A stretch of DNA of 64,000 nucleotides from Sphingobacteriales bacterium (GTDB lineage Bacteria > Bacteroidota > Bacteroidia > Chitinophagales > UBA2359), in assembly GCA_016718845.1 (NCBI GenBank), contig JADKCK010000017.1, forward strand, positions 62,001 to 126,000, read 5' to 3'. The notes beneath the pieces are model-generated. The model was not told the DNA's origin. It did not search any database and saw only the letters and a program-made list of their open reading frames with translations. Every line of letters begins with the position of its first letter. The first letter of the stretch is position 1. The translations under genes were made by a program, and so were the position numbers. This document shows, one piece after another, positions 16,545 to 26,260 of the stretch.

Positions 16545-19208
16545 TTAATTTAGGTTTGCCAAACTTTCTTCGAGCAGTTTGATTTTAGTTTCGGCATCGG
16601 CTAATTTTTGGCGTTCTTTTTCGATGACGATAGCATTGGCATTGGCAACAAATTTTTCGTTGCTTAGTTTTTTGTTTACGCTGTCTTTAAAGCCAATTTG
16701 GTACGCCAAATCTTTTTGTAGGCGTTCTCGTTCGGCGTCAATGTCCATGGTATCGCCAAGGGCTACGTAAAAAGTATCGGTGCCAACCATAAAAGGGGCG
16801 CTGTTTGGTATGTCGTCGGTGGCATATTCAAACGATGCTAAAAATCCTTTTTTAATCAACAAACTTTTGATGGGTTGGTAGGTGGCAGTGTTTGCTACTT
16901 TTGCGAACAAAGGCAGTGGGTCGCGGGGTTTAATGTTCTTTTTGGCACGCACTTCGCGCAGTTTGCTTAGTACATCGCGTAAAGCTTCGCCGCAGTCAAT
17001 AGCATTTGGGTCAATCTTACCAATTTTAGGGTAGGCGCTAACCATAATACAATCGTTGTCGGTGCGGTTTTGTAGCTGATGATATACCTCTTCGGTCAAA
17101 AATGGCATAAAAGGATGAGCCACTTTCATGATTTGCTCAAAAAAGAACAGTGTTTTTTCGTAGGTTGTGCGGTCTATGGGTTGCTCGTAATCGGGTTTAA
17201 TCATTTCTAGGTAGGTCGAGCAAAAATCGTCCCAGATAAAGCTATATACCGTAGTTAATGCCTCTGACAAGCGATATTGGCTGTATAGTTGTTCGGTATT
17301 TGCCAACATTTGGTTAAACTTACTCTCGAACCAAGCCATAACGGGCTGGTTATTGGGGTTATCTTCGTTGGTAATATCCCAACCTTTTATAAGGCGTAGG
17401 GCGTTCCATATTTTGTTGCTAAACTTGCTACCTTGTTCGCAAAGGCTTTCGTCGAACATTAAATCGTTGCCAGCCGGCGAAGAAAAGAGCATACCTGTAC
17501 GCACACCATCGGCGCCATATTTGGCAATAAGGTCGAATGGGTCGGGCGAGTTGCCAAGCGATTTCGACATTTTTCGTCCTAGTTTATCTCTAACAAGACC
17601 CGTTAGGTATACATCTTTAAAGGGACGAGCATCCATGTATTCGTAGCCTGCAATAACCATACGAGCCACCCAGAAAAACAAAATTTCGGGAGCTGTTACC
17701 AATACTGCGGTAGGGTAATAATAGTTTAGTTCGGTGTTGTTGCTGCCCATTGTTTGGGTAGCCATGTCGTAGTTTTCAAAGCCATCGAAAACGGCAATGG
17801 GCCACAACCACGACGATGCCCAAGTGTCCAGCACGTCGGGGTCTTGTTTTAGGTCGGTGGCTGTTAGCGTGGGGTTATTGGTCGCTTTTTGGGCTAATTC
17901 GAGGGCTTCTTGGGGTGTTTCGGCTACTACAAAATCGGTATCTCCGGTGCCATAATAATAGGCGGGTATTTGGTGTCCCCACCACAATTGGCGCGAGAGG
18001 CACCAATCGCGCACGTTTTCCATCCAGTGGCGATAAGTGTTTTTGTACTTTTCGGGTATCAAACGCACATCATCGTTCATTACGTGTTCTAAGGCGGGTT
18101 CGCATAGTTTTTTCATCGCCAAAAACCATTGCAACGACAATTTAGGCTCGATGATAGAGCCTGTACGCTCCGAGCGTCCAACTTTGTTAATCAGTTCTTC
18201 GGTTTTTACTAAATGTGTGGCGGCTTTTAGTTCCTCAACAATTAGTTTGCGCACCTCAAAGCGGTCTTTGCCTACATATTGGGGCATTTGGCAAAGCTCG
18301 TTAAGGGTTCCGTTATCGTTTATAATATCGATAACGGGTAGGTTGTGGCGTTGTCCAATTTCGTAGTCGTTTATGTCGTGTGCGGGGGTTACTTTTAGGC
18401 AACCTGTACCAAACTCGCGCTCTACGTAGGTATCAAAGATAATAGGTATTGGGCGATTGATAAAAGGCACGAGGGCAAATTTACCTTCAAGGTGTTTAAA
18501 CCGCTCATCGTCGGGGTGTACGGCAATGGCGGTATCGGCTAAAATAGTTTCGGGGCGCGTGGTGGCAATTGTTACCCATTCGTCGTTGGTGCCTTGTATT
18601 TTATAACGCAGGTGGTAAAGGGTTGATTTTTCGCCATCTTCGTTATAAATTACCTCTTCGTTTGATACGGTTGTTTGTGCTTCACAATCCCAATTAACCA
18701 TACGCAAACCTCTATAAACGTGTCCTTTGCGGTACATATCCACAAAAACGCGGATAACGGCTTTATAGTAAAGCGGGTCCATGGTAAAGCTGGTGCGTTC
18801 CCAGTCGCACGAGGCACCTAATTTTTTAAGTTGTTCGAAGATAATGCCACCATATTTTTCTTTCCATTCCCAGGTTTTGTCTAAAAATTGCTCGCGGGTA
18901 AGCGACGATTTCAGAATGCCTTGTTCGCGCAACATACGCACTACTTTGGCTTCGGTGGCTATTGATGCGTGGTCGGTACCTGGCACCCAAAGGGCATTAA
19001 AGCCTTGCATACGGGCGCGACGGACAAGTACATCTTGAATGGTATTGTTGAGCATGTGACCCATGTGCAACACACCTGTTACATTGGGTGGCGGGATAAC
19101 AATGGTGTAGGAGGGACGCTCGTCGGGGATGCTACGAAAAAAGCCTTTTTGCTGCCAATGGCTGTACCAATGCTTCTCTATTTCGTTAGGGTTGTATGTT
19201 TTTTGCAT
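16545..19208 (-). CDS. valS: Valyl-tRNA synthetase
   Basis: This 887-aa class I aminoacyl-tRNA synthetase loads valine onto tRNA-Val. It shows the HIGH-type motif as HMGH (48-51, in PPPNVTGVLHMGH) and the KMSKS loop (546-550, GRKMSKSLGNSPDP). The editing (CP1) domain with TTRPETILADTAIAVHP is at about 217-232. The Val-type anticodon region is at about 615-760. A C-terminal coiled-coil arm (about 815-887, DAERERLQKDLAYQIG and on) is typical of ValRS. Length is normal. A TACCTTTG promoter box lies 21 bp upstream, and it is monocistronic. Confidence 0.98.
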   Translation of the reverse strand: MQKTYNPNEIEKHWYSHWQQKGFFRSIPDERPSYTIVIPPPNVTGVLHMGHMLNNTIQDVLVRRARMQGFNALWVPGTDHASIATEAKVVRMLREQGILKSSLTREQFLDKTWEWKEKYGGIIFEQLKKLGASCDWERTSFTMDPLYYKAVIRVFVDMYRKGHVYRGLRMVNWDCEAQTTVSNEEVIYNEDGEKSTLYHLRYKIQGTNDEWVTIATTRPETILADTAIAVHPDDERFKHLEGKFALVPFINRPIPIIFDTYVEREFGTGCLKVTPAHDINDYEIGQRHNLPVIDIINDNGTLNELCQMPQYVGKDRFEVRKLIVEELKAATHLVKTEELINKVGRSERTGSIIEPKLSLQWFLAMKKLCEPALEHVMNDDVRLIPEKYKNTYRHWMENVRDWCLSRQLWWGHQIPAYYYGTGDTDFVVAETPQEALELAQKATNNPTLTATDLKQDPDVLDTWASSWLWPIAVFDGFENYDMATQTMGSNNTELNYYYPTAVLVTAPEILFFWVARMVIAGYEYMDARPFKDVYLTGLVRDKLGRKMSKSLGNSPDPFDLIAKYGADGVRTGMLFSSPAGNDLMFDESLCEQGSKFSNKIWNALRLIKGWDITNEDNPNNQPVMAWFESKFNQMLANTEQLYSQYRLSEALTTVYSFIWDDFCSTYLEMIKPDYEQPIDRTTYEKTLFFFEQIMKVAHPFMPFLTEEVYHQLQNRTDNDCIMVSAYPKIGKIDPNAIDCGEALRDVLSKLREVRAKKNIKPRDPLPLFAKVANTATYQPIKSLLIKKGFLASFEYATDDIPNSAPFMVGTDTFYVALGDTMDIDAERERLQKDLAYQIGFKDSVNKKLSNEKFVANANAIVIEKERQKLADAETKIKLLEESLANLN

Positions 19209-19228
19209 AATTTTGTGCTTTTGGGGTG

Positions 19229-19236
19229 CAAAGGTA
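19229..19236 (-). promoter_or_regulatory. Bacteroidota -7 box (TACCTTTG, minus strand) of valS
   Basis: TACCTTTG on the minus strand, 21 bp before the valS ATG at 19208. Confidence 0.6.
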
Positions 19237-19302
19237 CAATAAAAATGTGAAATTACTTATTGTAGAGGCAAGTTAGATGGGCGCAAATTGGTTTTTTTGT
19301 TG

Positions 19303-19310
19303 TAACTTTG
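19303..19310 (+). promoter_or_regulatory. Bacteroidota -7 box (TAACTTTG) of the Uma2 array
   Basis: TAACTTTG lies 49 bp before the first Uma2 ATG. None of the later copies has such a box, so the four genes are probably one transcript. Confidence 0.55.
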
Positions 19311-19358
19311 TGCTTTGTTTAGCATCATTAGTAACAAATCAAGAAAAAACAAAATGCT

Positions 19359-19964
19359 ATGACACAAATTATCACCGACATATCGCAACTTGACCCAAAC
19401 GGAACCTACACCTATGCCGATTATCTAACCTGGAAATTTAGCGAAATGGTTGAGCTAATTAAAGGTAAGATGATGCGCATGTCTGCGCCCGTAACGCAGC
19501 ATCAGCGTATTTCGCGGCAATTACAATTTGCAATTCATTCGCATTTACTTGGTAAACCTTGTGAGCTTTTTTCCGCTCCCTTTGATGTGCGCCTTAAAGA
19601 CAGCAAAAAAACTGCCAAAGCCAATAAGGATATATTAACCACGGTACAACCCGACCTATGTGTAATTTGCGATGCCACCAAAATAGACCGCCGAGGCTGC
19701 ATAGGCTCGCCCGATTTGGTGGTAGAGATTTTGTCGGAGGGCAATAGCAAAAAAGAGATGCGCATTAAATACGATTTGTACGAAGAAAACGAAATTTTAG
19801 AATACTGGATAGTAGACCCCGAACACGAAACGCTATTTCAGTTTGTGTTGGACGAAACAACTAAAAAGTATCAAAGTGTTAAAATTTATGTAAACGATGA
19901 TGCGTTTTCATCGTCGGTTTTTGCAGATATGGAGATTGATTTAACCAAGATTTTTACACAATAA
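19359..19964 (+). CDS. Uma2 family (DUF820) PD-(D/E)XK protein, copy 1
   Basis: This 201-aa protein is the first of four head-to-tail copies spaced 628-630 bp apart. Uma2 proteins have a PD-(D/E)XK nuclease fold; here the acidic set lies in SPDLVVEILSEGNSKKEM (about 122-139), followed by RIKYDLYEENEILEYWIVDP. The start is common to all copies (MTQIITDISQLDPNGTYTYA). The central stretch, about residues 50-72 (QHQRISRQLQFAIHSHLLG), differs from the other copies, whereas both flanks are nearly identical at DNA level. The function of Uma2 proteins in cells is unknown; they are very abundant in cyanobacteria and some Bacteroidota and are suspected of DNA cleavage. The gene lacks a signal peptide. 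Confidence 0.9.
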   Translation: MTQIITDISQLDPNGTYTYADYLTWKFSEMVELIKGKMMRMSAPVTQHQRISRQLQFAIHSHLLGKPCELFSAPFDVRLKDSKKTAKANKDILTTVQPDLCVICDATKIDRRGCIGSPDLVVEILSEGNSKKEMRIKYDLYEENEILEYWIVDPEHETLFQFVLDETTKKYQSVKIYVNDDAFSSSVFADMEIDLTKIFTQ

Positions 19965-19987
19965 TTTATCCACCAAAACCATTATTT

Positions 19988-20593
19988 ATGACACAAATTA
20001 TCACCGACATATCGCAACTCGACCCAAACGGAACCTACACCTACGCCGATTACCTAACCTGGAAGTTTAGCGAAATGGTTGAGCTAATTAAAGGTAAGAT
20101 GATGCGCATGTCTGCGCCTGTAACGCAACATCAGCGTATTTCGGGCAATTTATATTGGGAAACACGAAAATATTTTGAAGGTAAACCTTGTGAGCTTTTT
20201 TCTGCCCCCTTTGATGTGCGCCTAAAAGACAGTAAAAAAGCTGCCAAAGCCAACAAAGACATATTAACCACAGTACAACCCGACTTATGCGTAATTTGCG
20301 ATGCCACCAAAATAGACCGCCGAGGCTGCATAGGTTCGCCCGATTTGGTGGTAGAGATTTTGTCGGAGGGCAATAGCAAAAAAGAAATGCGCATTAAGTA
20401 CGATTTGTACGAAGAAAACGAAATTTTAGAATACTGGATAGTAGACCCCGAACACGAAACTTTACATCAGTTTGTGTTGGACGAAACAACTAAAAAGTAC
20501 CAAGGCGCTAAAATTTATGTGAATGATGATACGTTTTCATCGTCGGTTTTTGCAGATATGGAGATTGATTTAACCAAGATTTTTACACAATAA
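19988..20593 (+). CDS. Uma2 family protein, copy 2
   Basis: This 201-aa tandem copy lies 23 bp after copy 1. It is almost identical to copy 1 in residues 1-53 and 73-201 but has its own central segment (RISGNLYWETRKYFEG). Copy 4 shares a related central segment (GNLYWEMRKYFQ). The putative active-site stretch SPDLVVEILSEGNSKKEM is unchanged. The 23-bp spacer, ending ttatttATG, repeats before copies 3 and 4, showing that the duplicated unit includes the intergenic part. It is probably translated from one mRNA with its neighbours. Confidence 0.9.
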   Translation: MTQIITDISQLDPNGTYTYADYLTWKFSEMVELIKGKMMRMSAPVTQHQRISGNLYWETRKYFEGKPCELFSAPFDVRLKDSKKAAKANKDILTTVQPDLCVICDATKIDRRGCIGSPDLVVEILSEGNSKKEMRIKYDLYEENEILEYWIVDPEHETLHQFVLDETTKKYQGAKIYVNDDTFSSSVFADMEIDLTKIFTQ

Positions 20594-20617
20594 TTTATCC
20601 ACCCAAAATCATTATTT

Positions 20618-21222
20618 ATGACACAAATTATCACCGACATATCGCAACTTGACCCAAACGGAACCTACACCTACGCCGATTACCTAAACTGGAAGTTTAG
20701 CGAAATGGTTGAGCTAATTAAAGGTAAGATGATGCGCATGTCTGCGCCTAATTTACACCATCAACGAATTTCACGGCGTATTACTTCTGTATTAGACAGG
20801 TATTTTGAAAACAAAGCCTGCGAGTATTTTGTTGCCCCCTTTGATGTGCGCCTCAAAGACAGCAAAAAAACAGCCAAAGCCAACAAGGACATACTAACCA
20901 CAATACAGCCAGATTTATGTATTATTTGTGACTCCAAAAAGTTACATGAAAAGGCTGCTTAGGTTCACCTGATTTGATAATAGAAATCTTATCTAGGGGC
21001 AACAGCAAAAAAGAGATGCGCATTAAGTACGATTTGTACGAAGAAAACGAAGTGCGCGAATATTGGATAGTTGCTCCTGAACATGAAACCATGTTTCAGT
21101 TTGTGTTGGACGAAACGACTAAAAAGTATCAAGGAGCTAAAATTTATGTAAGCGATGAAACTTTTTCATCGTCAGTTTTTCCAGATATGGAGATTGATTT
21201 AACCAAGATTTTTACACAATAA
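20618..21222 (+). pseudogene. Uma2 family protein, copy 3, one frameshift
   Basis: Copy 3 has the shared start and a third version of the central segment (HHQRISRRITSVLDRYFE). It is broken at about 20950: the first frame ends at 20962 (SKKLHEKAA, stop), while the next frame resumes GSPDLIIEILSRGNSKKEM and ends at 21222. One missing A in gaaaaggctgc would restore the frame, so a homopolymer sequencing error is possible. This copy is also the most diverged at the protein level after the break (EVREYWIVAPEHETMF, DETFSSSVFPDME), which fits relaxed selection. If real, the product lacks the C-terminal half containing the active site. Confidence 0.85.
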
Positions 21223-21245
21223 TTTATCCACCCAAACCATTATTT

Positions 21246-21875
21246 ATGACACAAATTATCACCGACATATCGCAACTTGACCCAAACGGAACCTACACCT
21301 ATGCCGATTACCTAACCTGGAAGTTTAGCGAAATGGTGGAGCTAATTAAAGGTAAGATGATGCGCATGTCTGCTCCAATTGAGTTACATCAGCGCATTTC
21401 GGGTAATTTATATTGGGAAATGCGAAAGTATTTTCAAGCAAAATCGTGCCGAATTTATTCCGCCCCCTTTGATGTGCGCCTCAAAGACAGCAAAAAAACA
21501 GCCAAAGCCAACAAAGACATATTAACCACGGTACAACCCGACCTATGCGTAATTTGCGATGCCACCAAAATAGACCGCCGAGGCTGCATAGGTTCGCCCG
21601 ATTTGGTGGTAGAGATTTTGTCGGAGGGCAATAGCAAAAAAGAGATGCGTATTAAGTACGATTTGTACGAAGAAAACGAAATTTTAGAATACTGGATAGT
21701 AGACCCCGAACATGAAACGCTACATCAGTTTGTGTTGGACGAAACGACTAAAAAGTATCAAGGTGCTAAAATTTATGTAAACGATGATGCGTTTTCATCG
21801 TCGGTTTTTGCAGATATGGAGATTGATTTAACCAAGATTTTTGTAACCTACGAAAACGACACACAAAACACCTGA
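21246..21875 (+). CDS. Uma2 family protein, copy 4
   Basis: This 209-aa copy shares the common start and C-terminal half. Its central segment (LHQRISGNLYWEMRKYFQAK) resembles copy 2. Its last residues differ: after KIF the reading continues VTYENDTQNT instead of stopping at TQ, so the end of the array is marked by an altered 3' end. The candidate nuclease core SPDLVVEILSEGNSKKEM is present. The gap to the next gene (170 bp) carries a new promoter box, so the array probably ends here. Confidence 0.9.
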   Translation: MTQIITDISQLDPNGTYTYADYLTWKFSEMVELIKGKMMRMSAPIELHQRISGNLYWEMRKYFQAKSCRIYSAPFDVRLKDSKKTAKANKDILTTVQPDLCVICDATKIDRRGCIGSPDLVVEILSEGNSKKEMRIKYDLYEENEILEYWIVDPEHETLHQFVLDETTKKYQGAKIYVNDDAFSSSVFADMEIDLTKIFVTYENDTQNT

Positions 21876-21944
21876 TTATCTCCTCCGATTTTATAAATTG
21901 GTGGAGATTTTACACTTTAAACACAACAGTACGCAAAAAAAGGC

Positions 21945-21952
21945 TAACTTTG
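21945..21952 (+). promoter_or_regulatory. Bacteroidota -7 box (TAACTTTG)
   Basis: TAACTTTG lies 93 bp before the 717-aa gene start, in an AT-rich leader. Confidence 0.5.
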
Positions 21953-22044
21953 CGCGGATAAATTAGTTGATAACTGCTTGTTATCCTGCCACATTTAAGA
22001 ACTAACATTTCTGCACATCATTTTTGTAATTAATACCTTAGTTT

Positions 22045-24198
22045 ATGATAACCTTTGTTGTAAATTTACATACAGGCATACCCGGTTTAGCACTTGCCGA
22101 ACCATTTTTATATCCGCTTCAAAAGATGGAGTCGGTGCATTTACTTTTTTCTACTGCCGATAACATTGCCGCCCGCATCGAAGATGCCGCCATGAAAGTT
22201 AGACAACACCTTGAACGAGCCGCTTATTTAAAATGGCAGGTGGTATTTATGGTAAAAATAGCCCCCGACCAACGCGGTCCTTTTCAGGATAGTTTATCGG
22301 CACAAATGACCTTAATACGCAGCCTTTTTTTAGAAAGCTCGAGCCTTAATTTGCGCCCAACCAACTGTTTTGTATTAGCCATAGACCACGTAAACGAAGA
22401 TGAGGCAATACCCGCTGTACAAATTGGCGACAACTACCGCGATAGCTGGGAGTTAGACACAACAGGCTATATCCGCACGCCCGGCAGGTTTTTTGTGTCC
22501 GAACAACAACTACTTGCCCTTGATAGCGCCTGGAAACAGTACGTTAATGTGGATAAAAACACCATTGTAAACCTAGGATTTAACCGACTACCTGCCGAAA
22601 CGCAAAACAAAGTAATGCAGGCAATAGAAAGTATTATGATGCAGATGGGCGATATGTTGAATCCTAAAAAAATTGATTTCAAGCGATTTGCTATTGCTAA
22701 TGGGGTGTCTTATCTCAACGAAAAAATATTAGAACGTATTAGCAGCTCGTTTGCTGGACGTTTAGAGGGTATTAAACAAGACCCCTCGCGCTACAACGAT
22801 TTTTTACCCTCGGAGGCAATGAAAACTTGCTTGAACGATGCATTGGGCGTTTTTTCGGAAGAAAACCAGAACACTTTTAAACTGTTGCGCTACCCACTTA
22901 CCTATAGCCACGAAGATATTTTGCAACAACATTTGGTGAAAATTGCCGTGCTAATAACGCTACTTACCCAAGAAGAAGATGTTGTACGCAGCTTGTCGCG
23001 CAAAAACTACACCGTAAATGTAGAGGTTAACAACGATGCTTTAGGGCAAGTGATGACTACCTATATGGAAAACCTACACAATACCGAGCGCCGATTTACC
23101 GACCGCCTTGCCAACCCGCTGCCTATTAAATTAGAACTGCTCGAAAATAATAATTGTACCTGTAACGAAACCCTTGACAGAGCTGCACCACCGCAATTGT
23201 TGTTGGGCTTTTTGCGCACACAAGGCGATCTTGGCAAATGGGAAGATTGGAACAAAAACCTTGAAACACAAGTAGTAGACTATAGTATACACGCACAACG
23301 TAAAATACAAAACTGTGTAGGGCAATCGCATAAACAAATGCAAGAACCCAAAACAATAGAAGTAGCCGATATTGATGCTACCGTGCAAGACCTTACCCGA
23401 CAACGAACTACACTGCAAACAGAAGTGCAACACCAGTTTTTTACCAAAAGCTTTACCTATGATTGGGCAACTTATCGCCGCGAACAAGAGGCTAATTTTA
23501 AACCGCTGCTATTTAGTCGCCCTACTAAACGCGAGCTGATATATATGCTACTTATTACAGGCGTGTTGCTAACCATTGCTTTCGTAAACGTTGAACTTAA
23601 ACCTGTGGACGGTGGCACACAAGCAGTTTATTATTTGGCAGTATTGATATTGGCGGTTATGTTGGGGGGCTTGGCATTTTGGTTAGCCAAACGCGACTAC
23701 CAAAAACAACTGAACAATATTTTGTTGGGTGTGTACGAAAAAGCCCGCTCGTTGCGCAGCACCATCTACGACGATTTTGAGCGCCAAAAAACCTACCTCG
23801 CCTCGTTGTGTCAACTAAATATGGTGCGCCACAACTACGACAAAGCCCTTGCCGCCCGCGACCTACGCAACGAAGCTAACGTAATGCTCGATTTTCACCG
23901 CCGCAAACTAAGCGAACATAAAGACATAGCCCGCAACCTATTGCGCATCTTCCGTACCCAATCTACCCAAACAAGTAGCTCGGGTATTGTTGCTAACCTA
24001 CCCGAACCCGATGTAACTAAACCTATCTACGAAAACGACCTTTATGCACCTAATACCTTTATGGTAGGCAAAGCAAGCAGCGGCAGCGATGTAGTGCGTA
24101 TCGAAAATACACCTGCAACCATCACCAATAGCATACAGCGTATTTTAAACAATATTACGTTTGACCGCGATAAAATTTATACCCGAACAGGGAGGTAG
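22045..24198 (+). CDS. Orphan 717-aa protein with two central membrane helices
   Basis: I do not recognise this protein. Residues 1-490 look soluble and mostly helical, starting with a beta-alpha pattern (MITFVVNLHTGI, then ESVHLLFSTADNIAARI, then LKWQVVFMVKIAPD) like the beginning of a Rossmann- or VWA-type domain, although no MIDAS or P-loop is visible. Two close transmembrane helices follow, at about 497-517 (YMLLITGVLLTIAFVN) and about 526-551 (YYLAVLILAVMLGGLAFWLA), joined by a short loop. The last ~165 residues are charged and helical (YQKQLNNILLGVYEKARSL), probably coiled coil, with a disordered tail. There is no signal peptide, so both ends should be cytoplasmic. It lies between the Uma2 array and the AIPR gene on the same strand, with its own promoter box. 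Confidence 0.7.
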   Translation: MITFVVNLHTGIPGLALAEPFLYPLQKMESVHLLFSTADNIAARIEDAAMKVRQHLERAAYLKWQVVFMVKIAPDQRGPFQDSLSAQMTLIRSLFLESSSLNLRPTNCFVLAIDHVNEDEAIPAVQIGDNYRDSWELDTTGYIRTPGRFFVSEQQLLALDSAWKQYVNVDKNTIVNLGFNRLPAETQNKVMQAIESIMMQMGDMLNPKKIDFKRFAIANGVSYLNEKILERISSSFAGRLEGIKQDPSRYNDFLPSEAMKTCLNDALGVFSEENQNTFKLLRYPLTYSHEDILQQHLVKIAVLITLLTQEEDVVRSLSRKNYTVNVEVNNDALGQVMTTYMENLHNTERRFTDRLANPLPIKLELLENNNCTCNETLDRAAPPQLLLGFLRTQGDLGKWEDWNKNLETQVVDYSIHAQRKIQNCVGQSHKQMQEPKTIEVADIDATVQDLTRQRTTLQTEVQHQFFTKSFTYDWATYRREQEANFKPLLFSRPTKRELIYMLLITGVLLTIAFVNVELKPVDGGTQAVYYLAVLILAVMLGGLAFWLAKRDYQKQLNNILLGVYEKARSLRSTIYDDFERQKTYLASLCQLNMVRHNYDKALAARDLRNEANVMLDFHRRKLSEHKDIARNLLRIFRTQSTQTSSSGIVANLPEPDVTKPIYENDLYAPNTFMVGKASSGSDVVRIENTPATITNSIQRILNNITFDRDKIYTRTGR

Positions 24199-24202
24199 TT
24201 TG

Positions 24203-24329
24203 GGTTACAGGCTGTCGGTAGCTAGCTGTCTGCTACTTGCTTTCGGCTAAAGGCAATAATTGTTGCTAAAAGCCAAAAGCCGACAGCTAAAAGCCGACAG
24301 CTAAAAGCCAAAAGCGAACAGCCAACATT
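24203..24329. repeat. GGCTGT/ACAGCC-family repeat cluster
   Basis: Forward units (acaggctgtcggtagctagc) are followed by inverted ones (aaagccgacagctaaaagcc, repeated three times with 10-20 bp periods), filling the gap between the 717-aa gene and the AIPR gene. It can fold into a large hairpin. It belongs to the 361-416 family. Confidence 0.7.
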
Positions 24330-24362
24330 TATTACAAGAAAAGTACAAATACAAAAACAAAC

Positions 24363-26255
24363 ATGAAAACCGATAAATTTTATCAAACCCTTAATACCGA
24401 ATTAGAACAAATTATTGCAGATGGTTCTAATAGGTTTATTATGGAAAAACTAAAAGAAGAAGCCCACAAAAAAGGATATGCCTTGCTGATTTGGTTTCTG
24501 AAATTTTATGGGCAAAAACCACATAACCAAGAGTTTATCACCGATGGCTCGGGGGATTATGCCTGTGACCTTATTTTTTCGAACAACGACCCCGGTCGCG
24601 ATGAAGTATATTATGTGGTGCAATCGAAATGGGCAGTAGCTACTAATGCAGCTAAACCAATAGCCAAAGAAGAGTTTAATGCCGCTTTGACCGATTTTAA
24701 CACCATTCTGAAACGAGTGCCATTGAACAATAAAAACGAAAAATTTCAGAAACAGTACAAAAAACTAATTGAACATTTAAACAAAAATGGCAAAGCTAAG
24801 TTTGTGTTTTTTACACTCGGAAGTCATAATCCAGAAATAGATGCGGCAATTGTGGCATTTAACAAGGACAATTACCCTAATATTGACCTTGAAGTGATTG
24901 ATATTAACCGACTTAAGCGCGATTATATAGAGCTTAAATACAAGGATATTATCGCCGATAATCCGCTCGACCCACAATACGAATTGGAAGAGATGGAAAT
25001 TTCGATAGAAATTGCGGCAGCTAACCGCAAAACAAACCAAGAAACACGCAATATTTTTGTGTTTGATGGCAGCGACGATGCCTATACCTTTGCCGTGAAA
25101 CCCAAAACCATTTACGACCTGTTTAAACGATACAAATACAACCTGTTTTTTAAAAACGTGCGCAACCCACTACCCGAATCGGGATATAACCAACTTATTG
25201 TGCAAACTTTATTAAACAGACCTGCCAAGTTTTGGTATTTTAACAATGGTATTACTGCCATCACCAATTTTATTCCCGATATTGGCAAAGATGCACAACA
25301 TATTACCATCAAAGGGTTGCAAATTATTAATGGTGCGCAAACGGTTCATGCCATTTACCAAGCCTACGAAAGTGCCTCGAAAGGCAAGCGCCAAATTATG
25401 GACAACGATGCACGTATCAATTTGCGGTTGATGCGCTCAAGCGACGACGAGTTTAATTTGGAAATTACGCGCTTTACCAACAGCCAAAACGCCATGGAAG
25501 ACCGCGATTTTGTATCGAACGAAACCGAACAAAAACGCTTACAAGAAGAATCGTTTAACACCAATTATTGGTACGAAAAACGACGCGGCGAGTTTGTACC
25601 GCAAAAACCAACAAGCCCTAATAATCTAAACAAAACAAAAATTGTTGCCAACCAATGGTTTGCCTTGGCATATATGGCATTTTATTTGCAAAAACCCACC
25701 GACGCCTATTTATACCACCAAAAATTGTTTGTTAAAGCCCAATACGATAAAGACGGGCAGTACGAAAAAATATTTACACCCCAAACTTCGTTTACCAACC
25801 TACTTGCCGCCTATTTGGTGTGGGAACAAATAGAAGAAAAAACAATGGTAAACATAGACTCTACCGCCCCATTAGAGCTAGAATTAACCAACCTAAAACT
25901 AGCTACCTTAGCACTTACGCGCGTGGTGCTAGAAAAATACATACCCCAAAAGTACCCACAAAACAACACCAACAAACCACCCAAAACGCCTGATGTGTGT
26001 GAGTTTGTAGTAAAAGCTTTTGAACAAGAGATAGATAAAGATAAACTAATAATAGCCAAAACCATTGCTTACGCTGCCAAATACATAAACAAAAAAATAG
26101 AGGGCAAAGATGACCAAAAAACACGGCAAAACTTTGAAAAACTACTTACCCACTCCACCTACTACGAAATTATAAAAGAAGAAGTAGAAGAAGCCGACCT
26201 GCCCGTATCTGCCATAGATGCGCTAAATAATTTTGTACTAACCGATAAAAATTAA
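24363..26255 (+). CDS. AIPR family protein (abortive phage resistance type)
   Basis: This 630-aa protein matches the AIPR family, known from lactococcal abortive infection proteins and from genes beside restriction systems. The N-terminus has a nuclease-like pattern: ITDGSGDYACDLIF (about 59-72, D69) followed by YYVVQSKW (83-90), the D...QxK arrangement of PD-(D/E)XK-type domains. The hallmark block follows: NQLIVQTLLNRPAKFWYFNN (about 274-293), GITAITNF, then ITIKGLQIINGAQTVHAIYQ (about 313-332). After that comes an EITRFTNSQNAMEDRDF-like region shared by the family. It is cytosolic. The TPR gene begins 5 bp after its stop, so the two are co-transcribed. No methylase or other known defence gene is next to it. 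The likely role is phage-triggered cell arrest, by homology only. Confidence 0.88.
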   Translation: MKTDKFYQTLNTELEQIIADGSNRFIMEKLKEEAHKKGYALLIWFLKFYGQKPHNQEFITDGSGDYACDLIFSNNDPGRDEVYYVVQSKWAVATNAAKPIAKEEFNAALTDFNTILKRVPLNNKNEKFQKQYKKLIEHLNKNGKAKFVFFTLGSHNPEIDAAIVAFNKDNYPNIDLEVIDINRLKRDYIELKYKDIIADNPLDPQYELEEMEISIEIAAANRKTNQETRNIFVFDGSDDAYTFAVKPKTIYDLFKRYKYNLFFKNVRNPLPESGYNQLIVQTLLNRPAKFWYFNNGITAITNFIPDIGKDAQHITIKGLQIINGAQTVHAIYQAYESASKGKRQIMDNDARINLRLMRSSDDEFNLEITRFTNSQNAMEDRDFVSNETEQKRLQEESFNTNYWYEKRRGEFVPQKPTSPNNLNKTKIVANQWFALAYMAFYLQKPTDAYLYHQKLFVKAQYDKDGQYEKIFTPQTSFTNLLAAYLVWEQIEEKTMVNIDSTAPLELELTNLKLATLALTRVVLEKYIPQKYPQNNTNKPPKTPDVCEFVVKAFEQEIDKDKLIIAKTIAYAAKYINKKIEGKDDQKTRQNFEKLLTHSTYYEIIKEEVEEADLPVSAIDALNNFVLTDKN

Positions 26256-26260
26256 ACCCC

